DNA of 64,000 bases. Source: JAUWKC01 sp035527845 (GTDB lineage Bacteria; Planctomycetota; Phycisphaerae; Sedimentisphaerales; Anaerobacaceae). The notes under the pieces were generated by a model. It searched no databases, was not told the DNA's origin, and saw only the letters and a program-made list of their open reading frames with translations. A program made the position numbers and the translations under genes. Below are positions 33,949 through 42,931 of this stretch, one piece after another. The DNA lies in contig DATKZT010000062.1 of assembly GCA_035527845.1 (NCBI GenBank), forward strand, positions 43,455 through 107,454, in the 5' to 3' direction. Position 1 is the first letter of the stretch. Each line of letters begins with the position of its first letter.

Positions 33949-35157
33949 TCAGCTTCCGAGCACAACAGTCTCCGTTGGACCGAGAAGCTTGTAGCGTATT
34001 CCACGCCAGGTAATCGTTCGGCCGAACGCCGACGAAAGGATCAAGAGCAGCAGCAGCAGTGACCACAGCCAGCACCCCAGGATGTCGGCGATCATAGCGT
34101 ATTTCATCTTTGGCAAATCCTTTTCCAGCAGCTTGCTAATCATCTTCTGCCGCATTATCGCCCTGACGAGCTGCCCGGCCAAAAACACCACCGGCACGGC
34201 AGCATACAAAGCTGCGTGCTCCGCACCGGTTATACCGGCGTAAACCCCCAGCGCCGCTCCAGCCCACAAACCCAATACCGAGTATATGCTGCTCAACAGC
34301 CCGAACCACCACGTCAACGGCGCGCACACACGCGTAATCAGAAACTGCCGCCGGCCGAATTCGAAAAGCCCTGCCCACGTCGTGGATTCGTACGACGCAA
34401 CAAGGCATGCGGGCACAAAAATCACATTCTTGCCCGCCTTCTTGACGGCATAAGTCAATGAAAAATCATCGCTCAGGGCCTTCGGCCATATCTTATCAAC
34501 ACCGGCCTCTCGAAACATTTCCACACGAATCGCCATCGACCCGCCCCAGGCCTGATTGAACTGGCTGTGCCCGAGCAGTTGCGCCACCTTGCCGTTCACC
34601 GCCGATAATGCGAGAGACGCCGGGTTGTTCTTCTTCGGTATATACCATCGATAACCGCTGGCCGCACCGTTTCCAGATTTTCGCAGCGGCCATACCAGGT
34701 GGCTCAGCCAGTCGTTACGAACACAGATGTCCGAATCGGCAAACGCAAGTATCTCAACCTCGCCCGCCACCCTCTCGCAGCAATACAACAGATTATGAAT
34801 CTTCTGGCTGCACGACCGCCCTTGGCCGGCAACCAATACACGCACCTCTTTGGCTCTTGAGCCCGCACTTAGATGCTCTTTGAGGTTGCACAATTCACCG
34901 TAGGCAGGGTCCGACTTGTCCGCTACCACAAAACACAGCACGTAGTGCGGATAGTCCTGGTCGAAAAAGGACGTGATATTCCTGCGGAAGTCCGAATCCA
35001 GACCCTTGCACGGGACAATCAGCGCCGCCCTAAGCTCGTGCCAGTGACGTTTCTTTCGGTATTTGCCCAGCGCATAGCGATAATTCCGGCAGCACTGCCA
35101 CAGAAACAGTATTTGCCCCAGGATTGCCGCCCACGCTATATAGTAATACCATGACAT
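33949..35157 (-). CDS. GT2-family membrane glycosyltransferase (ceramide glucosyltransferase-like)
   Basis: 402 residues. An N-terminal membrane anchor (YYYIAWAAILGQILFLW) precedes the catalytic domain: ALIVPCKG near its start, FADSDI as the DxD-like nucleotide-sugar site, LSDDFSL as the catalytic-base region, and a GRRQF acceptor motif. Two to four C-terminal membrane helices follow. This layout is that of GT21-like enzymes such as HpnI that add sugar to a lipid. It follows the phosphoesterase gene by 50 nt and probably shares its operon. The lipid acceptor is unknown. Confidence 0.8.
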   Translation of the reverse strand: MSWYYYIAWAAILGQILFLWQCCRNYRYALGKYRKKRHWHELRAALIVPCKGLDSDFRRNITSFFDQDYPHYVLCFVVADKSDPAYGELCNLKEHLSAGSRAKEVRVLVAGQGRSCSQKIHNLLYCCERVAGEVEILAFADSDICVRNDWLSHLVWPLRKSGNGAASGYRWYIPKKNNPASLALSAVNGKVAQLLGHSQFNQAWGGSMAIRVEMFREAGVDKIWPKALSDDFSLTYAVKKAGKNVIFVPACLVASYESTTWAGLFEFGRRQFLITRVCAPLTWWFGLLSSIYSVLGLWAGAALGVYAGITGAEHAALYAAVPVVFLAGQLVRAIMRQKMISKLLEKDLPKMKYAMIADILGCWLWSLLLLLLILSSAFGRTITWRGIRYKLLGPTETVVLGS

Positions 35158-35207
35158 TGGGGTAGGCGTCTCTCGCTATTCAATCCTCGCCCTCGCGGCC
35201 TCCGGTG

Positions 35208-36065
35208 CTATCCGCCGACCCCGATCGACGCCAGCGGCACTACCAGCTCCTGAAGCTGCTCGATGGTGTAAGATTCCGCCAGGTCGATGGGCAGCAGACA
35301 CCCGTGGTTGTGGTCGGAGGCGATTATCAAAAGGTTTCTGCCCCCCTGGCACCATCCCTGCGGCTGCGGCTGATGACCAATAATGAAGATGTCCACATCC
35401 AGCAGCTCCGCCATCCTGTCCAAAAGGGCCTGACTGTGCTTTCTGCCCCAGATCAAGATGTATGCCGAGCCCGGCTTTATCAGGTCACTCTGCTCCAGCT
35501 CCCGGTCGAAAATCCCCCTGTCGAATTCCTCGAAAAGCTGGTCGCTGGGAAGTGAGTGCGACAGCCATACCCTGTTGGCGCATCTGACCGCCAGGGGCTG
35601 GCTGAACAAAAAGCACTTGATCGCCAGTTTGACATCCTCGCTGTGACCCTGGAACTCATCATCCAGGGCCGACCGAATGGAACGGTTCATTTCTTTGCCG
35701 TCTTTGAGCACCTCGCTGTCACTGATAAACGACAGATCGTGGTTGCCCATCACGATGTGAACGCGGTCCGGGTAGCTGACCTTATAGCGGACCACGTCAA
35801 ACAACAATTGGTATGACAGACAGCCGCCTCCGCTGTTCTCGGGCCCGCCGTGAATGACTTCCTGCAAAACAATGTGCCGTTCCGGATTCCTGCCAAGATC
35901 CGCGTACGCCACCATCCGCTCGAAGTTGTGTCGATGCCCGTGAATGTCGCCGGTTATGATGAGCCCCCCCTCTGCAGGCAGACAAATTACATTACCCCGC
36001 CGAAACCTGTCTGCGCGGTTGGCCTCCGTGCCCCTGTTCAACAGGTCAATTGTTGCTTGAGCCAT
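35208..36065 (-). CDS. PPP-like metallophosphoesterase
   Basis: 285 residues. Metal-binding motifs are GDIHGH (Asp40, His42), GNHD (107-110) and a later IIGHQPQPQ block, as in serine/threonine phosphoprotein phosphatases and other calcineurin-like phosphoesterases. It is cytoplasmic. The start ATG at 36065 lies inside the 3' end of the kinase gene (20-nt overlap), so the two are probably translationally coupled; a phosphatase opposing that kinase is the natural reading, though a nucleotide substrate cannot be excluded. Confidence 0.8.
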   Translation of the reverse strand: MAQATIDLLNRGTEANRADRFRRGNVICLPAEGGLIITGDIHGHRHNFERMVAYADLGRNPERHIVLQEVIHGGPENSGGGCLSYQLLFDVVRYKVSYPDRVHIVMGNHDLSFISDSEVLKDGKEMNRSIRSALDDEFQGHSEDVKLAIKCFLFSQPLAVRCANRVWLSHSLPSDQLFEEFDRGIFDRELEQSDLIKPGSAYILIWGRKHSQALLDRMAELLDVDIFIIGHQPQPQGWCQGGRNLLIIASDHNHGCLLPIDLAESYTIEQLQELVVPLASIGVGG

Positions 36066-36909
36066 TTCTGTTGGTTCTTATCTTGTCACCCAATATGCTG
36101 TGAATCATCAGGTCCAGCCTCGATATTACCATCGTCATGTCACGCGGACGCTCTGCAGGACTGTCTTTTATACAGTCCATCACGAGCTTCGAGACGCCCA
36201 GCGGCACCTTGTCCCTTATTTCGTGAGGCGCCGGACAATTCTTGGGTATGACCAGCCCCATACCGTTTCGTCTCTTCGGTATCAGGGTGGGGACGTTCTT
36301 GCCGGTAAGAGCCCAGTACATCGTCGCCCCAAGGTTGAATACGTCGGTCTTGGCGTCCAGCGGCTTGCGACGAACCTGCTCCGGCGCAATGTAGTCAGGG
36401 GTGCCCTGAATCCGAGGCTTCGTCGTACCCATCTTGCAGCTCTGCCCAAGGTCGATGATTTTAATCGCCCCCGACTTGCTCAATAGGATGTTGTTGGGCT
36501 TTATATCGCAGTGAACATAACCCTCCTGATGCATCGCGTTCAGACCCGTTGCCACCATCCGGAACACCAGAAGCACGTCCACCAGGCTCAATGTAGGCCC
36601 TTCCTCAAGAGACGTACCGTCGAAATATTCCATCGAAAGCAGCAGCTCCGTAGTCTTGAACAGACCACGTATCCTCTTGAGCTTCAGACACTTGCGCACA
36701 TAAGGATGGTCTATACGCCGCGCCACCTTGTATTCGGTCTCCACCTGCTCGAAAATTCTCGAATCCTGGGGGCGCTCGAAGGTCACCCTTTTCAGGGCAA
36801 CATTGGTTTGATCCTCTCCGTCCGTCGCCAAATATATCGCCGTACGCGCACCGCTGCCGATGCGCTTGATTATCGTAAAGCCACCTACATTGAGTATATC
36901 TTTAGCCAT
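36046..36909 (-). CDS. Hanks-type serine/threonine protein kinase, soluble
   Basis: 287 residues, essentially only the kinase domain. Visible are a glycine-poor P-loop (IGSGARTAIYLA), the ATP-anchoring Lys40 (VALK), the catalytic loop H134-C-D136-IKPNN, the metal motif D153-L-G, and the activation segment GTPDYIAPEQ. HCD replaces the usual HRD, so it is a non-RD kinase and may not need activation-loop phosphorylation. There is no transmembrane or PASTA domain. It overlaps the phosphatase gene downstream and a glycosyltransferase follows. Confidence 0.9.
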   Translation of the reverse strand: MAKDILNVGGFTIIKRIGSGARTAIYLATDGEDQTNVALKRVTFERPQDSRIFEQVETEYKVARRIDHPYVRKCLKLKRIRGLFKTTELLLSMEYFDGTSLEEGPTLSLVDVLLVFRMVATGLNAMHQEGYVHCDIKPNNILLSKSGAIKIIDLGQSCKMGTTKPRIQGTPDYIAPEQVRRKPLDAKTDVFNLGATMYWALTGKNVPTLIPKRRNGMGLVIPKNCPAPHEIRDKVPLGVSKLVMDCIKDSPAERPRDMTMVISRLDLMIHSILGDKIRTNRNGSSNN

Positions 36910-37167
36910 ACGGTCAAGACCAACCCCGAATAACCGGCCCGTGGGTGCTCGCGAACACCCTTAAGATGCGCCGGGGCGGTATTCTGTTCCACTAATTCTC
37001 CGGTTTCAAAATGCAAATGGCAACCAAAAAAATCCTCCTATGCGTATTTTACACAGGAAACTGCACCGTTCCATCACCCTGCGGCAGCCCCTGTCCCGCC
37101 TCCAATTGGCCCGCTGCACGATTCTTTGCCAGGGTCTTGCTTTGCCATTGCAAAAAAAAGATGTGCC

Positions 37168-37195
37168 TTGACAAATCTGACGAAATAGTGATAAT
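37168..37195 (+). promoter_or_regulatory. promoter of the tRNA-Asn gene
   Basis: A consensus TTGACA (37168-37173), a 16-bp spacer and GATAAT (37190-37195) lie about 65 bases before the tRNA. The 350-bp gap between the kinase gene and the tRNA holds nothing else I can name. Confidence 0.6.
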
Positions 37196-37260
37196 TAACA
37201 CAACAGATTTGAGATATCTCTGGGCTCGGGAGCACATGACTTCCTCCAGACGCCTGGGAT

Positions 37261-37333
37261 TCCCCGATAGCTCAACTGGTAGAGCGAGCGGCTGTTAACC
37301 GCTAGGTTGTAGGTTCGAGCCCTACTCGGGGAG
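37261..37333 (+). tRNA. tRNA-Asn (GTT anticodon)
   Basis: 73 nt fold into a full cloverleaf. The acceptor stem TCCCCGA pairs with TCGGGGA (37326-37332) and G is the discriminator base. The D-arm, the anticodon loop CTGTTAA, and the T-arm with GTTCGAGCC are all present. CCA is not encoded. Confidence 0.95.
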
Positions 37334-37335
37334 AT

Positions 37336-37485
37336 ATGGGAGATGAGGGGAAGTATTTTGTTTATGTTCTGTCCAGTGAATCGACAGGCAGGTTCTATAT
37401 TGGTCAGACCGGGTCTACAGAAGAACGTCTAAGGCGGCATACCGGCCCAGGCAGCGTAAACATTCGCCCCTCTCTGCGGCTTTAG
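37336..37485 (+). pseudogene. GIY-YIG nuclease fragment directly after the tRNA
   Basis: Starting 3 nt after the tRNA, the frame reads KYFVYVLSS, then GRFYIGQTG and ERLRRH, which is the core of a GIY-YIG endonuclease domain (YVL, YIG, and the Arg of the catalytic helix). It stops after 49 residues, well short of the usual 80-100, and lacks the catalytic Glu region and the C-terminus. It is therefore a remnant of a small URI/YhbQ-like gene. Confidence 0.7.
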
Positions 37486-37523
37486 GCCAGGGGCCGGCCT
37501 GCCACTCTTGTGAGAACGAGATG

Positions 37524-37952
37524 CTACACGATTTCCACAAGCTCAATGTCGAAAACGAGGTCTTCCCCCGCCAATGGATGGTTCGCGTCAAGTGTCACGC
37601 TGGCTTCGGAGAAATCCGTGACCGTCACCGCAATTTCATGCCCGCTTGGCTCGCTGAGATTCAGTCGTTGGCCCACCTTAGGCTGCAGATCCGTTGCAAA
37701 CTCGCTTCGTTCGATTGTGCGCACCAGGTCTTCGTGGTATGGCCCGAATGCATCTTCTGCCGAGATCTTCACCGTCTTTGCGTCGCCGGGCTTCATCCCG
37801 ATTACCGCATTTTCAAGCGCCGGAATGATCCGTTCCTCTCCGATCGTGAATTCCAGCGGGTCGCGGCCGATCGAGGTCTGGAACGTCGTCTCGTCGTCTA
37901 ATTTGCCCGTGTAATGTACTCGCACGGTATCGCCGGATTTTGCTTCTTCCAT
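37524..37952 (-). CDS. SlyD-like FKBP-type peptidyl-prolyl isomerase
   Basis: 142 residues. The FKBP core is VRVHYTGKLDDETTFQTS then GEERIIPALENAVIGMKPG, followed by the chaperone insert-in-flap region (DAFGPYHEDLVRTIERSEF) and NHPLAGEDLVFDIELVEI. This is the SlyD/FkpB pattern: cis-trans isomerisation of Xaa-Pro bonds plus chaperone activity, in the cytoplasm. The His-rich metal-binding tail of enterobacterial SlyD is absent. The RBS GGAGAAA lies before the ATG. Confidence 0.9.
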   Translation of the reverse strand: MEEAKSGDTVRVHYTGKLDDETTFQTSIGRDPLEFTIGEERIIPALENAVIGMKPGDAKTVKISAEDAFGPYHEDLVRTIERSEFATDLQPKVGQRLNLSEPSGHEIAVTVTDFSEASVTLDANHPLAGEDLVFDIELVEIV

Positions 37953-38099
37953 TGTTTCTCCTTTCGTTTCTTATTCACTGGAGACCAAGAAGTCTCTTCC
38001 GGTCTGCTTGAACTCGAGAGATCCTGGGACAGCAAAACCGCGGCGGCGGTTACCGATCATATTGTATCCATGGTGGCTCGCGCGTTCTGCCGGCGCCGG

Positions 38100-38438
38100 T
38101 CAATAGCGGGATCCGCCGCCCCGGCCGCCGCCGAAACCACCGCGCCTGCCGCCGCCGCCGCCGCCACCGCCACCGCCACCGCCACGACGGCCTGGTGCTT
38201 TCGGCCGAGCTTCATTAACGTTGACTACCCTTCCCATCAGATCTTTGCCGTTCATGCCGTCGATAGCCGCCTGGGCCTCGTTTCTCGAGGGCATCTCCAC
38301 AAATCCGAATCCCCGTGATTCGCCGCTGAACTTGTCTTTTATCACGTTCGTGGACTCGACCTGTCCAAAAGCCTCGAATGCTTGCCGCAGATCATCTTCG
38401 GTTACGCTGTGCGACAAATTACCCACATAAATGTTCAT
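38100..38438 (-). CDS. RRM-domain RNA-binding protein with Gly/Arg-rich tail
   Basis: 112 residues. One RRM (~1-80) carries RNP2 (IYVGNL) and RNP1 (RGFGFVEM). The tail is a GRR/GGG low-complexity run of ~30 residues (12 consecutive Gly), encoded by a CCG/CCA-rich stretch at 38140-38190. These small single-RRM proteins bind single-stranded RNA and are often cold-induced in cyanobacteria and other groups. Upstream of the ATG is GGGAGAACAAA. The gene is a monocistron. Confidence 0.9.
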   Translation of the reverse strand: MNIYVGNLSHSVTEDDLRQAFEAFGQVESTNVIKDKFSGESRGFGFVEMPSRNEAQAAIDGMNGKDLMGRVVNVNEARPKAPGRRGGGGGGGGGGGGRRGGFGGGRGGGSRY

Positions 38439-39010
38439 TTTGTTCTCCCAATACTATTTTCCCAAAAAAAAAGTTTATGCCGGAGTTCCGGCCGACGTCA
38501 TTCACATCTAAGTAACGGTTACTGTGCTTCCGCCCTTTCGGACTTCGATGTTCCTTCTAACACTTGTGTTTTGCGCGCAAAGGACGCCCGGCCAAGACTT
38601 GCACGATTAGTGACCGGCTTGCTCATTCTCACGGCGGGAACTCTTACTATATGCACCAACGGCCCTTTACACAAAGGTCAGCAGAAAAACGAGAAATGAC
38701 GTTAATGATCCCGAACGCTATCACTAATGGACGCCGATTCTGCTGTATCGGCGCCTCAGCACGCAGTCATTTCAATTCAATTATCCTGTGAATTATAATG
38801 CTTTCTGACGGATGCAACAACCATTTTATTATTTTTTTTGCCGGCCTGATAGCAGGATTTCAGCCACGCTGCTCTGCCTTTTCGTCGTCGGATGCCCGCC
38901 AAGGCAAACCTGCCCCAATTTCGCCGAAAAACTGCTTGCACCGTGCGACGCTGCTTCTTAGAATGGCAAACGTGCCGATTTGGGCCTGTATAACGGAGCC
39001 ATCGAAGAAT
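38439..39010. other. 570-bp leader region before the zinc locus
   Basis: No convincing gene. The region holds a 13-bp palindrome AGTAAC-G-GTTACT (38511-38523), a possible operator, and a T-rich patch near 38826-38840. Long plus-strand frames here (for example from 38382 and 38798) have no family resemblance in this part. No clear Zur-box was recognised. Confidence 0.35.
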
Positions 39011-39436
39011 ATGTCGGTTGTTCTGAAAAAAGGCATTAGTGTTCAGAATGCTCCAGGGATGGCTGTTGCCATCACATACCTGCTCGCCTCTTTTTCAGTT
39101 CCATTGGTTCACACCTGCCCGCTTTGGCGATTGAGCCCGTGTGCCCAAGCAGGCTCTCCTCGCCGGCACTGTTGTGGCCAATCCCACAGTGCAATTCAAA
39201 CTGACATTGTCTCAGATCAAGACAACCATAATGCGCACCACCCGCACTTCAGCAAGGAATGTCCGGCATGTCTATATTCGATCACGTCCAAGACGTTTTA
39301 CCCGGTCCCCGCCGGCTTTCTGGCCATACCAAACGCCCCCACCCGCTTTGATTCCAACATCTCTTCCAGGGCTGTCAGGAAGGCTGAATGGACCTCTTCA
39401 ATCTTCTTGAGGGCGCCCCCACCGAGCGCATCCTAA
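39011..39436 (+). CDS. Cys/His-rich exported protein at the head of the metal-uptake locus
   Basis: 141 residues if the ATG at 39011 is used; the frame is open to 38798. A hydrophobic signal/membrane stretch (GMAVAITYLLASFSVPLVH) precedes clusters of metal-ligand residues: HTC (34-36), HCC (53-55), H59, H73-x2-HH-x-H79 and C84-PAC87. The tail ends in RAPPPS. The pattern (anchor, His-rich stretch, CPxC, terminal PP) resembles DUF2946-like periplasmic proteins (recalled). Its place before a porin and Znu-like genes suggests metal binding or sensing. Start and reality are less sure than for its neighbours. Confidence 0.5.
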   Translation: MSVVLKKGISVQNAPGMAVAITYLLASFSVPLVHTCPLWRLSPCAQAGSPRRHCCGQSHSAIQTDIVSDQDNHNAHHPHFSKECPACLYSITSKTFYPVPAGFLAIPNAPTRFDSNISSRAVRKAEWTSSIFLRAPPPSAS

Positions 39437-39573
39437 AACACAGGCGCCGCCCTCTGCCCGCTTTGGTACTCCTGACACGCTGCAAACGAAGCCCACACAG
39501 GCCTGGGCGGTACGTCTCTGGCGTCTCAGCAAAACTCTAACCGACGAAAGTCGGCATTTTAAGGAGCACAGCA

Positions 39574-40980
39574 ATGATTAGAAGGGTCATTATCGCTCAC
39601 ATATTCGTTGCTCTGGCCGTACCTGTTGGCGTTGTGGCTGCTCAGGAAAGACCCGAGAGCACACGAAACATTGAGGCATTAGAAGCACGCATCTTGGAGC
39701 TTCACCAGCAGATGATCGAAATGCAGAAAAAACACGAAGCTGAAATCAGATCTCTCAAGGATAGATTGGACGAGCTCGCAGCGGCCGCTGCGAGGCCAAA
39801 GGCGCCGGAGGGTATCGCATCTTTACGCGAACTGGCAGAAGCCAAAGCCGCCGAGGCGCCCCTTCCAACAGAGCAGACTGAAGAAGCCACTTTCAAATCC
39901 GGCGCCTTGAGTCTGCAAGCTCTCAATCCCGAAATCAGTGTTACCGGGGACTTCCTTTTTTCAATCAGGGATGATGACGCTCGCGAAGAAACCAGCGATT
40001 TTGAGTTCCGCAATATCGGCGTTCATATCGAATCGTGGCTTGATCCATATTCACGATTCAAGAGCGCTATAGAATTCAATGAGCACGAAGCTGAATTGGG
40101 TGAGGCATATCTTAACCTGTACAATATCGGTGATGATCTGAACCTGACGCTGGGCAAGTTCCGCCAACAGTTCGGTGTGGTGAACCGCTGGCACAAGCAC
40201 GGCCTGGATCAGGTCGATTTTCCATTGGCGCTTCGTGAAATTTTCGGTAATGACGGTTTGAATCAAAGCGGTATTTCACTGGATTGGCTGATGCCGCCCG
40301 TGGGCCAATCTTCGCAACAAATGACGTTGCAGGTAACAGATGCCTCAAATGACCGGCTTTTCGACGAAAACTCAAAAAACACACCAGGCATTCTTGCCCA
40401 TTACAAAAATTATCGAGACCTGTCGAAAGACACTTATCTGGAGTGGGGCCTATCCGGTCTGGTCGGCTGGAACGACAAATGGGATATTGCAGGAGGAACA
40501 ACCCGCAGCAGCAAAGAAACGTTTGTGCTGGGGGCGGATTTGTCACTGCTATGGGAGCCGACCGAAAAAATGCGCTACAGAAACGTGGAATGGCGAAGTG
40601 AGGTATACTGGCTGAACAAGGATGTTTTTGCACCGGATGCTTCCGGCAAAGACACAATCAATGCCTGGGGGCTTTACAGCTACCTTCAGACAAAGATATC
40701 CAGAACTGTTGATATCGGCATCAGGGGCGATTTCTATGTTCCCGATACCAAGAGTTACGCGGAGAATCCCGACTGGACATCGCTATCGCCCTTGGCCGTA
40801 ACCGCAGACAATCCGTATCTGTGGCAAATAAGCCCCTACATCACCTGGTGGCAGAGTCCCTTTGTCAAGTTCCGTACCGAATACGACTACAGCAACGGCA
40901 GAGGAATAGAAGGCCCTGAACACGTCTTCTGGCTGCAGGCGGTATTCTCCGCCGGCCCGCACAAACATGAGCGCTACTGA
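39574..40980 (+). CDS. outer-membrane porin-like protein with N-terminal coiled coil
   Basis: 468 residues. A signal peptide (IIAHIFVALAVPVGVVAAQ) is followed by a coiled coil (~28-70, IEALEARILELHQQMIEMQ) and a long amphipathic beta-strand region with alternating aromatic residues (LGEAYLNLYNIGDDLNLTLG, YRNVEWRSEVYWLNK, ISPYITWWQSPFVKFRTEYD). It resembles phosphate-selective porin-type barrels with a trimerising coiled coil. As it directly precedes the ZnuA-like gene (20-nt gap to that start), it probably lets the metal or a metal chelate across the outer membrane. AAGGAGCACAGC precedes the ATG. Confidence 0.7.
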   Translation: MIRRVIIAHIFVALAVPVGVVAAQERPESTRNIEALEARILELHQQMIEMQKKHEAEIRSLKDRLDELAAAAARPKAPEGIASLRELAEAKAAEAPLPTEQTEEATFKSGALSLQALNPEISVTGDFLFSIRDDDAREETSDFEFRNIGVHIESWLDPYSRFKSAIEFNEHEAELGEAYLNLYNIGDDLNLTLGKFRQQFGVVNRWHKHGLDQVDFPLALREIFGNDGLNQSGISLDWLMPPVGQSSQQMTLQVTDASNDRLFDENSKNTPGILAHYKNYRDLSKDTYLEWGLSGLVGWNDKWDIAGGTTRSSKETFVLGADLSLLWEPTEKMRYRNVEWRSEVYWLNKDVFAPDASGKDTINAWGLYSYLQTKISRTVDIGIRGDFYVPDTKSYAENPDWTSLSPLAVTADNPYLWQISPYITWWQSPFVKFRTEYDYSNGRGIEGPEHVFWLQAVFSAGPHKHERY

Positions 40981-41000
40981 TGGAAAGGAGCAGAATAACT

Positions 41001-42077
41001 ATGAAAAGGATACTCATCACAATAATAGGCCTATTACTGGTTCCGTTTGTTGTTTTCTCTGCCACGCAGGAGTTGACGCCGGCTCAAACGCCAAAACTCA
41101 ATGTTGTCACGACCCTGCCCGACTACGCCTCCTTTGCCGAGTTCATAGGCGGCGACCGAGTCTCTGTCAGGGCCATCGTTCGCGGCGATCAGGATGCTCA
41201 TTTTATTCGCCCCAAACCTTCATTCGCTACAGCTCTGAGAAACGCCGATGTCTTTGTTGCTACAGGATTGGATCTGGAGCTTTGGGCGCAAACCGTGATA
41301 GATAATTCCGGAAACGGCAAAATTAGAAGCGGCCAGCCGGGCTATGTGTCCGCGGCTGCTGGAATGAACCTTCTCGAAAAGCCCAGAGTCATCTCCAGAG
41401 CCGAAGGCGGTGTTCATATTTACGGCAACCCACACGTTACCTGTAGCCCGATACAGATGAAGGTGGCGGCTCATAACATAGCTACTGGTTTCATTAAAAA
41501 TGATCCTGAAGGCAAAGAAATTTATCTGCAAAACCTCAAGAGACTACATAACAAAATCGACGAATGCTTATTTGGCAAAAAGCTGGTGGAAATGCTCGGC
41601 GGCGACACCTTGTGCAGCCTTGCCGAACAGGACAAGCTCATACCTTTCCTCCGGGAGCAGAAATTTGAGGGAAAACCGTTAATCGAGTATCTGGGGGGCT
41701 GGATGAAACAAATGCTTCCGCTTAGGGGCACAGAGATTGTCACCTATCACAAAAACTGGATTTACTTCGTCAGCCTTTTCGGCCTGCAGGAGGCAGGAAC
41801 CGTCGAGCCGAAACCCGGTATACCGCCCTCGCCAAAGCATGTAACCAGCCTGATTAACATGATGAAGGAAAAAGGTATCGGCATTATCCTGGCCGCCAAC
41901 TACTTTGACGAGCAGAAGATAAGGACTGTCGCTGCCAGGACGGACGCCGAAGCGGTGATTGTCCCTCTCTACGTGGGCGGAGCCAAAGGCGCCGAAGATT
42001 ATTTCAGGCTTGTAGATTATTGGGTGGACGGACTTTTGAATGCGGCCAAAAAGAAAAACCTGCTGAAGTCAGAATAA
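41001..42077 (+). CDS. ZnuA-like metal-binding protein of an ABC transporter
   Basis: 358 residues from the ATG at 41001, which follows AAAGGAGCAGAAT; a 7-residue longer frame begins at 40980. A signal peptide precedes the cluster A-I fold: NVVTTLPDYASFAEFIGGDRV, DQDAHFIRP, GNPHVTCSP and TYHKNWIYF supply the usual three histidine ligands for Zn or Mn. There is no His-rich loop as in enterobacterial ZnuA. An insert of about 60 residues (~170-235, CLFGKKLVEMLGG, CSLAEQD) is atypical. It captures the metal in the periplasm for the two permeases that follow. Confidence 0.85.
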   Translation: MKRILITIIGLLLVPFVVFSATQELTPAQTPKLNVVTTLPDYASFAEFIGGDRVSVRAIVRGDQDAHFIRPKPSFATALRNADVFVATGLDLELWAQTVIDNSGNGKIRSGQPGYVSAAAGMNLLEKPRVISRAEGGVHIYGNPHVTCSPIQMKVAAHNIATGFIKNDPEGKEIYLQNLKRLHNKIDECLFGKKLVEMLGGDTLCSLAEQDKLIPFLREQKFEGKPLIEYLGGWMKQMLPLRGTEIVTYHKNWIYFVSLFGLQEAGTVEPKPGIPPSPKHVTSLINMMKEKGIGIILAANYFDEQKIRTVAARTDAEAVIVPLYVGGAKGAEDYFRLVDYWVDGLLNAAKKKNLLKSE

Positions 42078-42093
42078 TTGGAAGGCTCCTGCC

Positions 42094-42918
42094 ATGACCC
42101 CGGAAACAATAAGGTTCTTTGCAGTCCAGACCGCCTTGCTGGCCGTCGTGCTCATACTGCATACCTACATTGGCCTGCACATCGTAAGACGCACCTTGAT
42201 ATTCTCAGACCTTGTGCTTGACCAATTGGCCGCCTTCGGCGCCTTGGCAGCCATAGGCCTGGGCATTGAATACGGTACGTTTCAGTCCTATTTGGCCTCT
42301 CTAGCGGCAGTCCTGCTCGGAGCGACCCTGCTCGCCCTGATAAAGCCCAAAACCCGGGCCATTCCAAGAGAGGCCGTCATCGGCGTTATGTACGCTATGG
42401 CGCTGGTTGCTTGCCTTCTGTTGGGAGATAAGCTCTCCGGCGGCGAAGCTTATGTGACCAAGACCCTCGCCGGCTCCATGCTCTGGGTCACTTGGCCTTT
42501 GGTTTGCATAACGACCGTGGTTTACATTTTGCTGCTCCTGTTCCACTACAGATTCCGCCATAAGTTTATTGGGCTGGCAGAAGACCCGTCCGGCACAGGA
42601 AATGAGAAATTCTGGGATTTCCTGCTGTTTACAACCCAGGGAATTATCACGGTCTTGATTGTGCCAATCGCGGGCGTACTTCTGGCTTACGCTTTCTTGA
42701 TGATTCCCGCCGCCATCGCTGCAATGTTCACCAAAAAATGGGCCGGGGCCGTCATAACAGGATGGTCCGCCGGTTTCATAGCCTGTATGATTGGGCTGTG
42801 CTCATCATACTTCTTTGACCTGCCCTATGGCCCAAGCCTTGTGTTATCCCTCGGTATTTTCTTCTTAGGTTCAATAGTGATTCGATGTCTTTCATCTTCG
42901 GGTCAACCTGCTTCTTGA
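42094..42918 (+). CDS. ZnuB-like metal ABC transporter permease (first copy)
   Basis: 274 residues, with about eight transmembrane helices. Typical blocks are GLHIVRRTLIFSDLVLDQLAAFGALA, PREAVIGVMYAMALV (coupling region) and KFWDFLLFTTQGIITVL. This is the inner-membrane permease of a Zn/Mn-type (ABC-3 family) transporter. It lies 16 nt after the binding-protein gene and 13 nt before a second permease, so the pair probably forms a heterodimeric channel. The ATPase subunit is not encoded here. Confidence 0.85.
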   Translation: MTPETIRFFAVQTALLAVVLILHTYIGLHIVRRTLIFSDLVLDQLAAFGALAAIGLGIEYGTFQSYLASLAAVLLGATLLALIKPKTRAIPREAVIGVMYAMALVACLLLGDKLSGGEAYVTKTLAGSMLWVTWPLVCITTVVYILLLLFHYRFRHKFIGLAEDPSGTGNEKFWDFLLFTTQGIITVLIVPIAGVLLAYAFLMIPAAIAAMFTKKWAGAVITGWSAGFIACMIGLCSSYFFDLPYGPSLVLSLGIFFLGSIVIRCLSSSGQPAS

Positions 42919-42931
42919 AGGGGCGCAGAAT

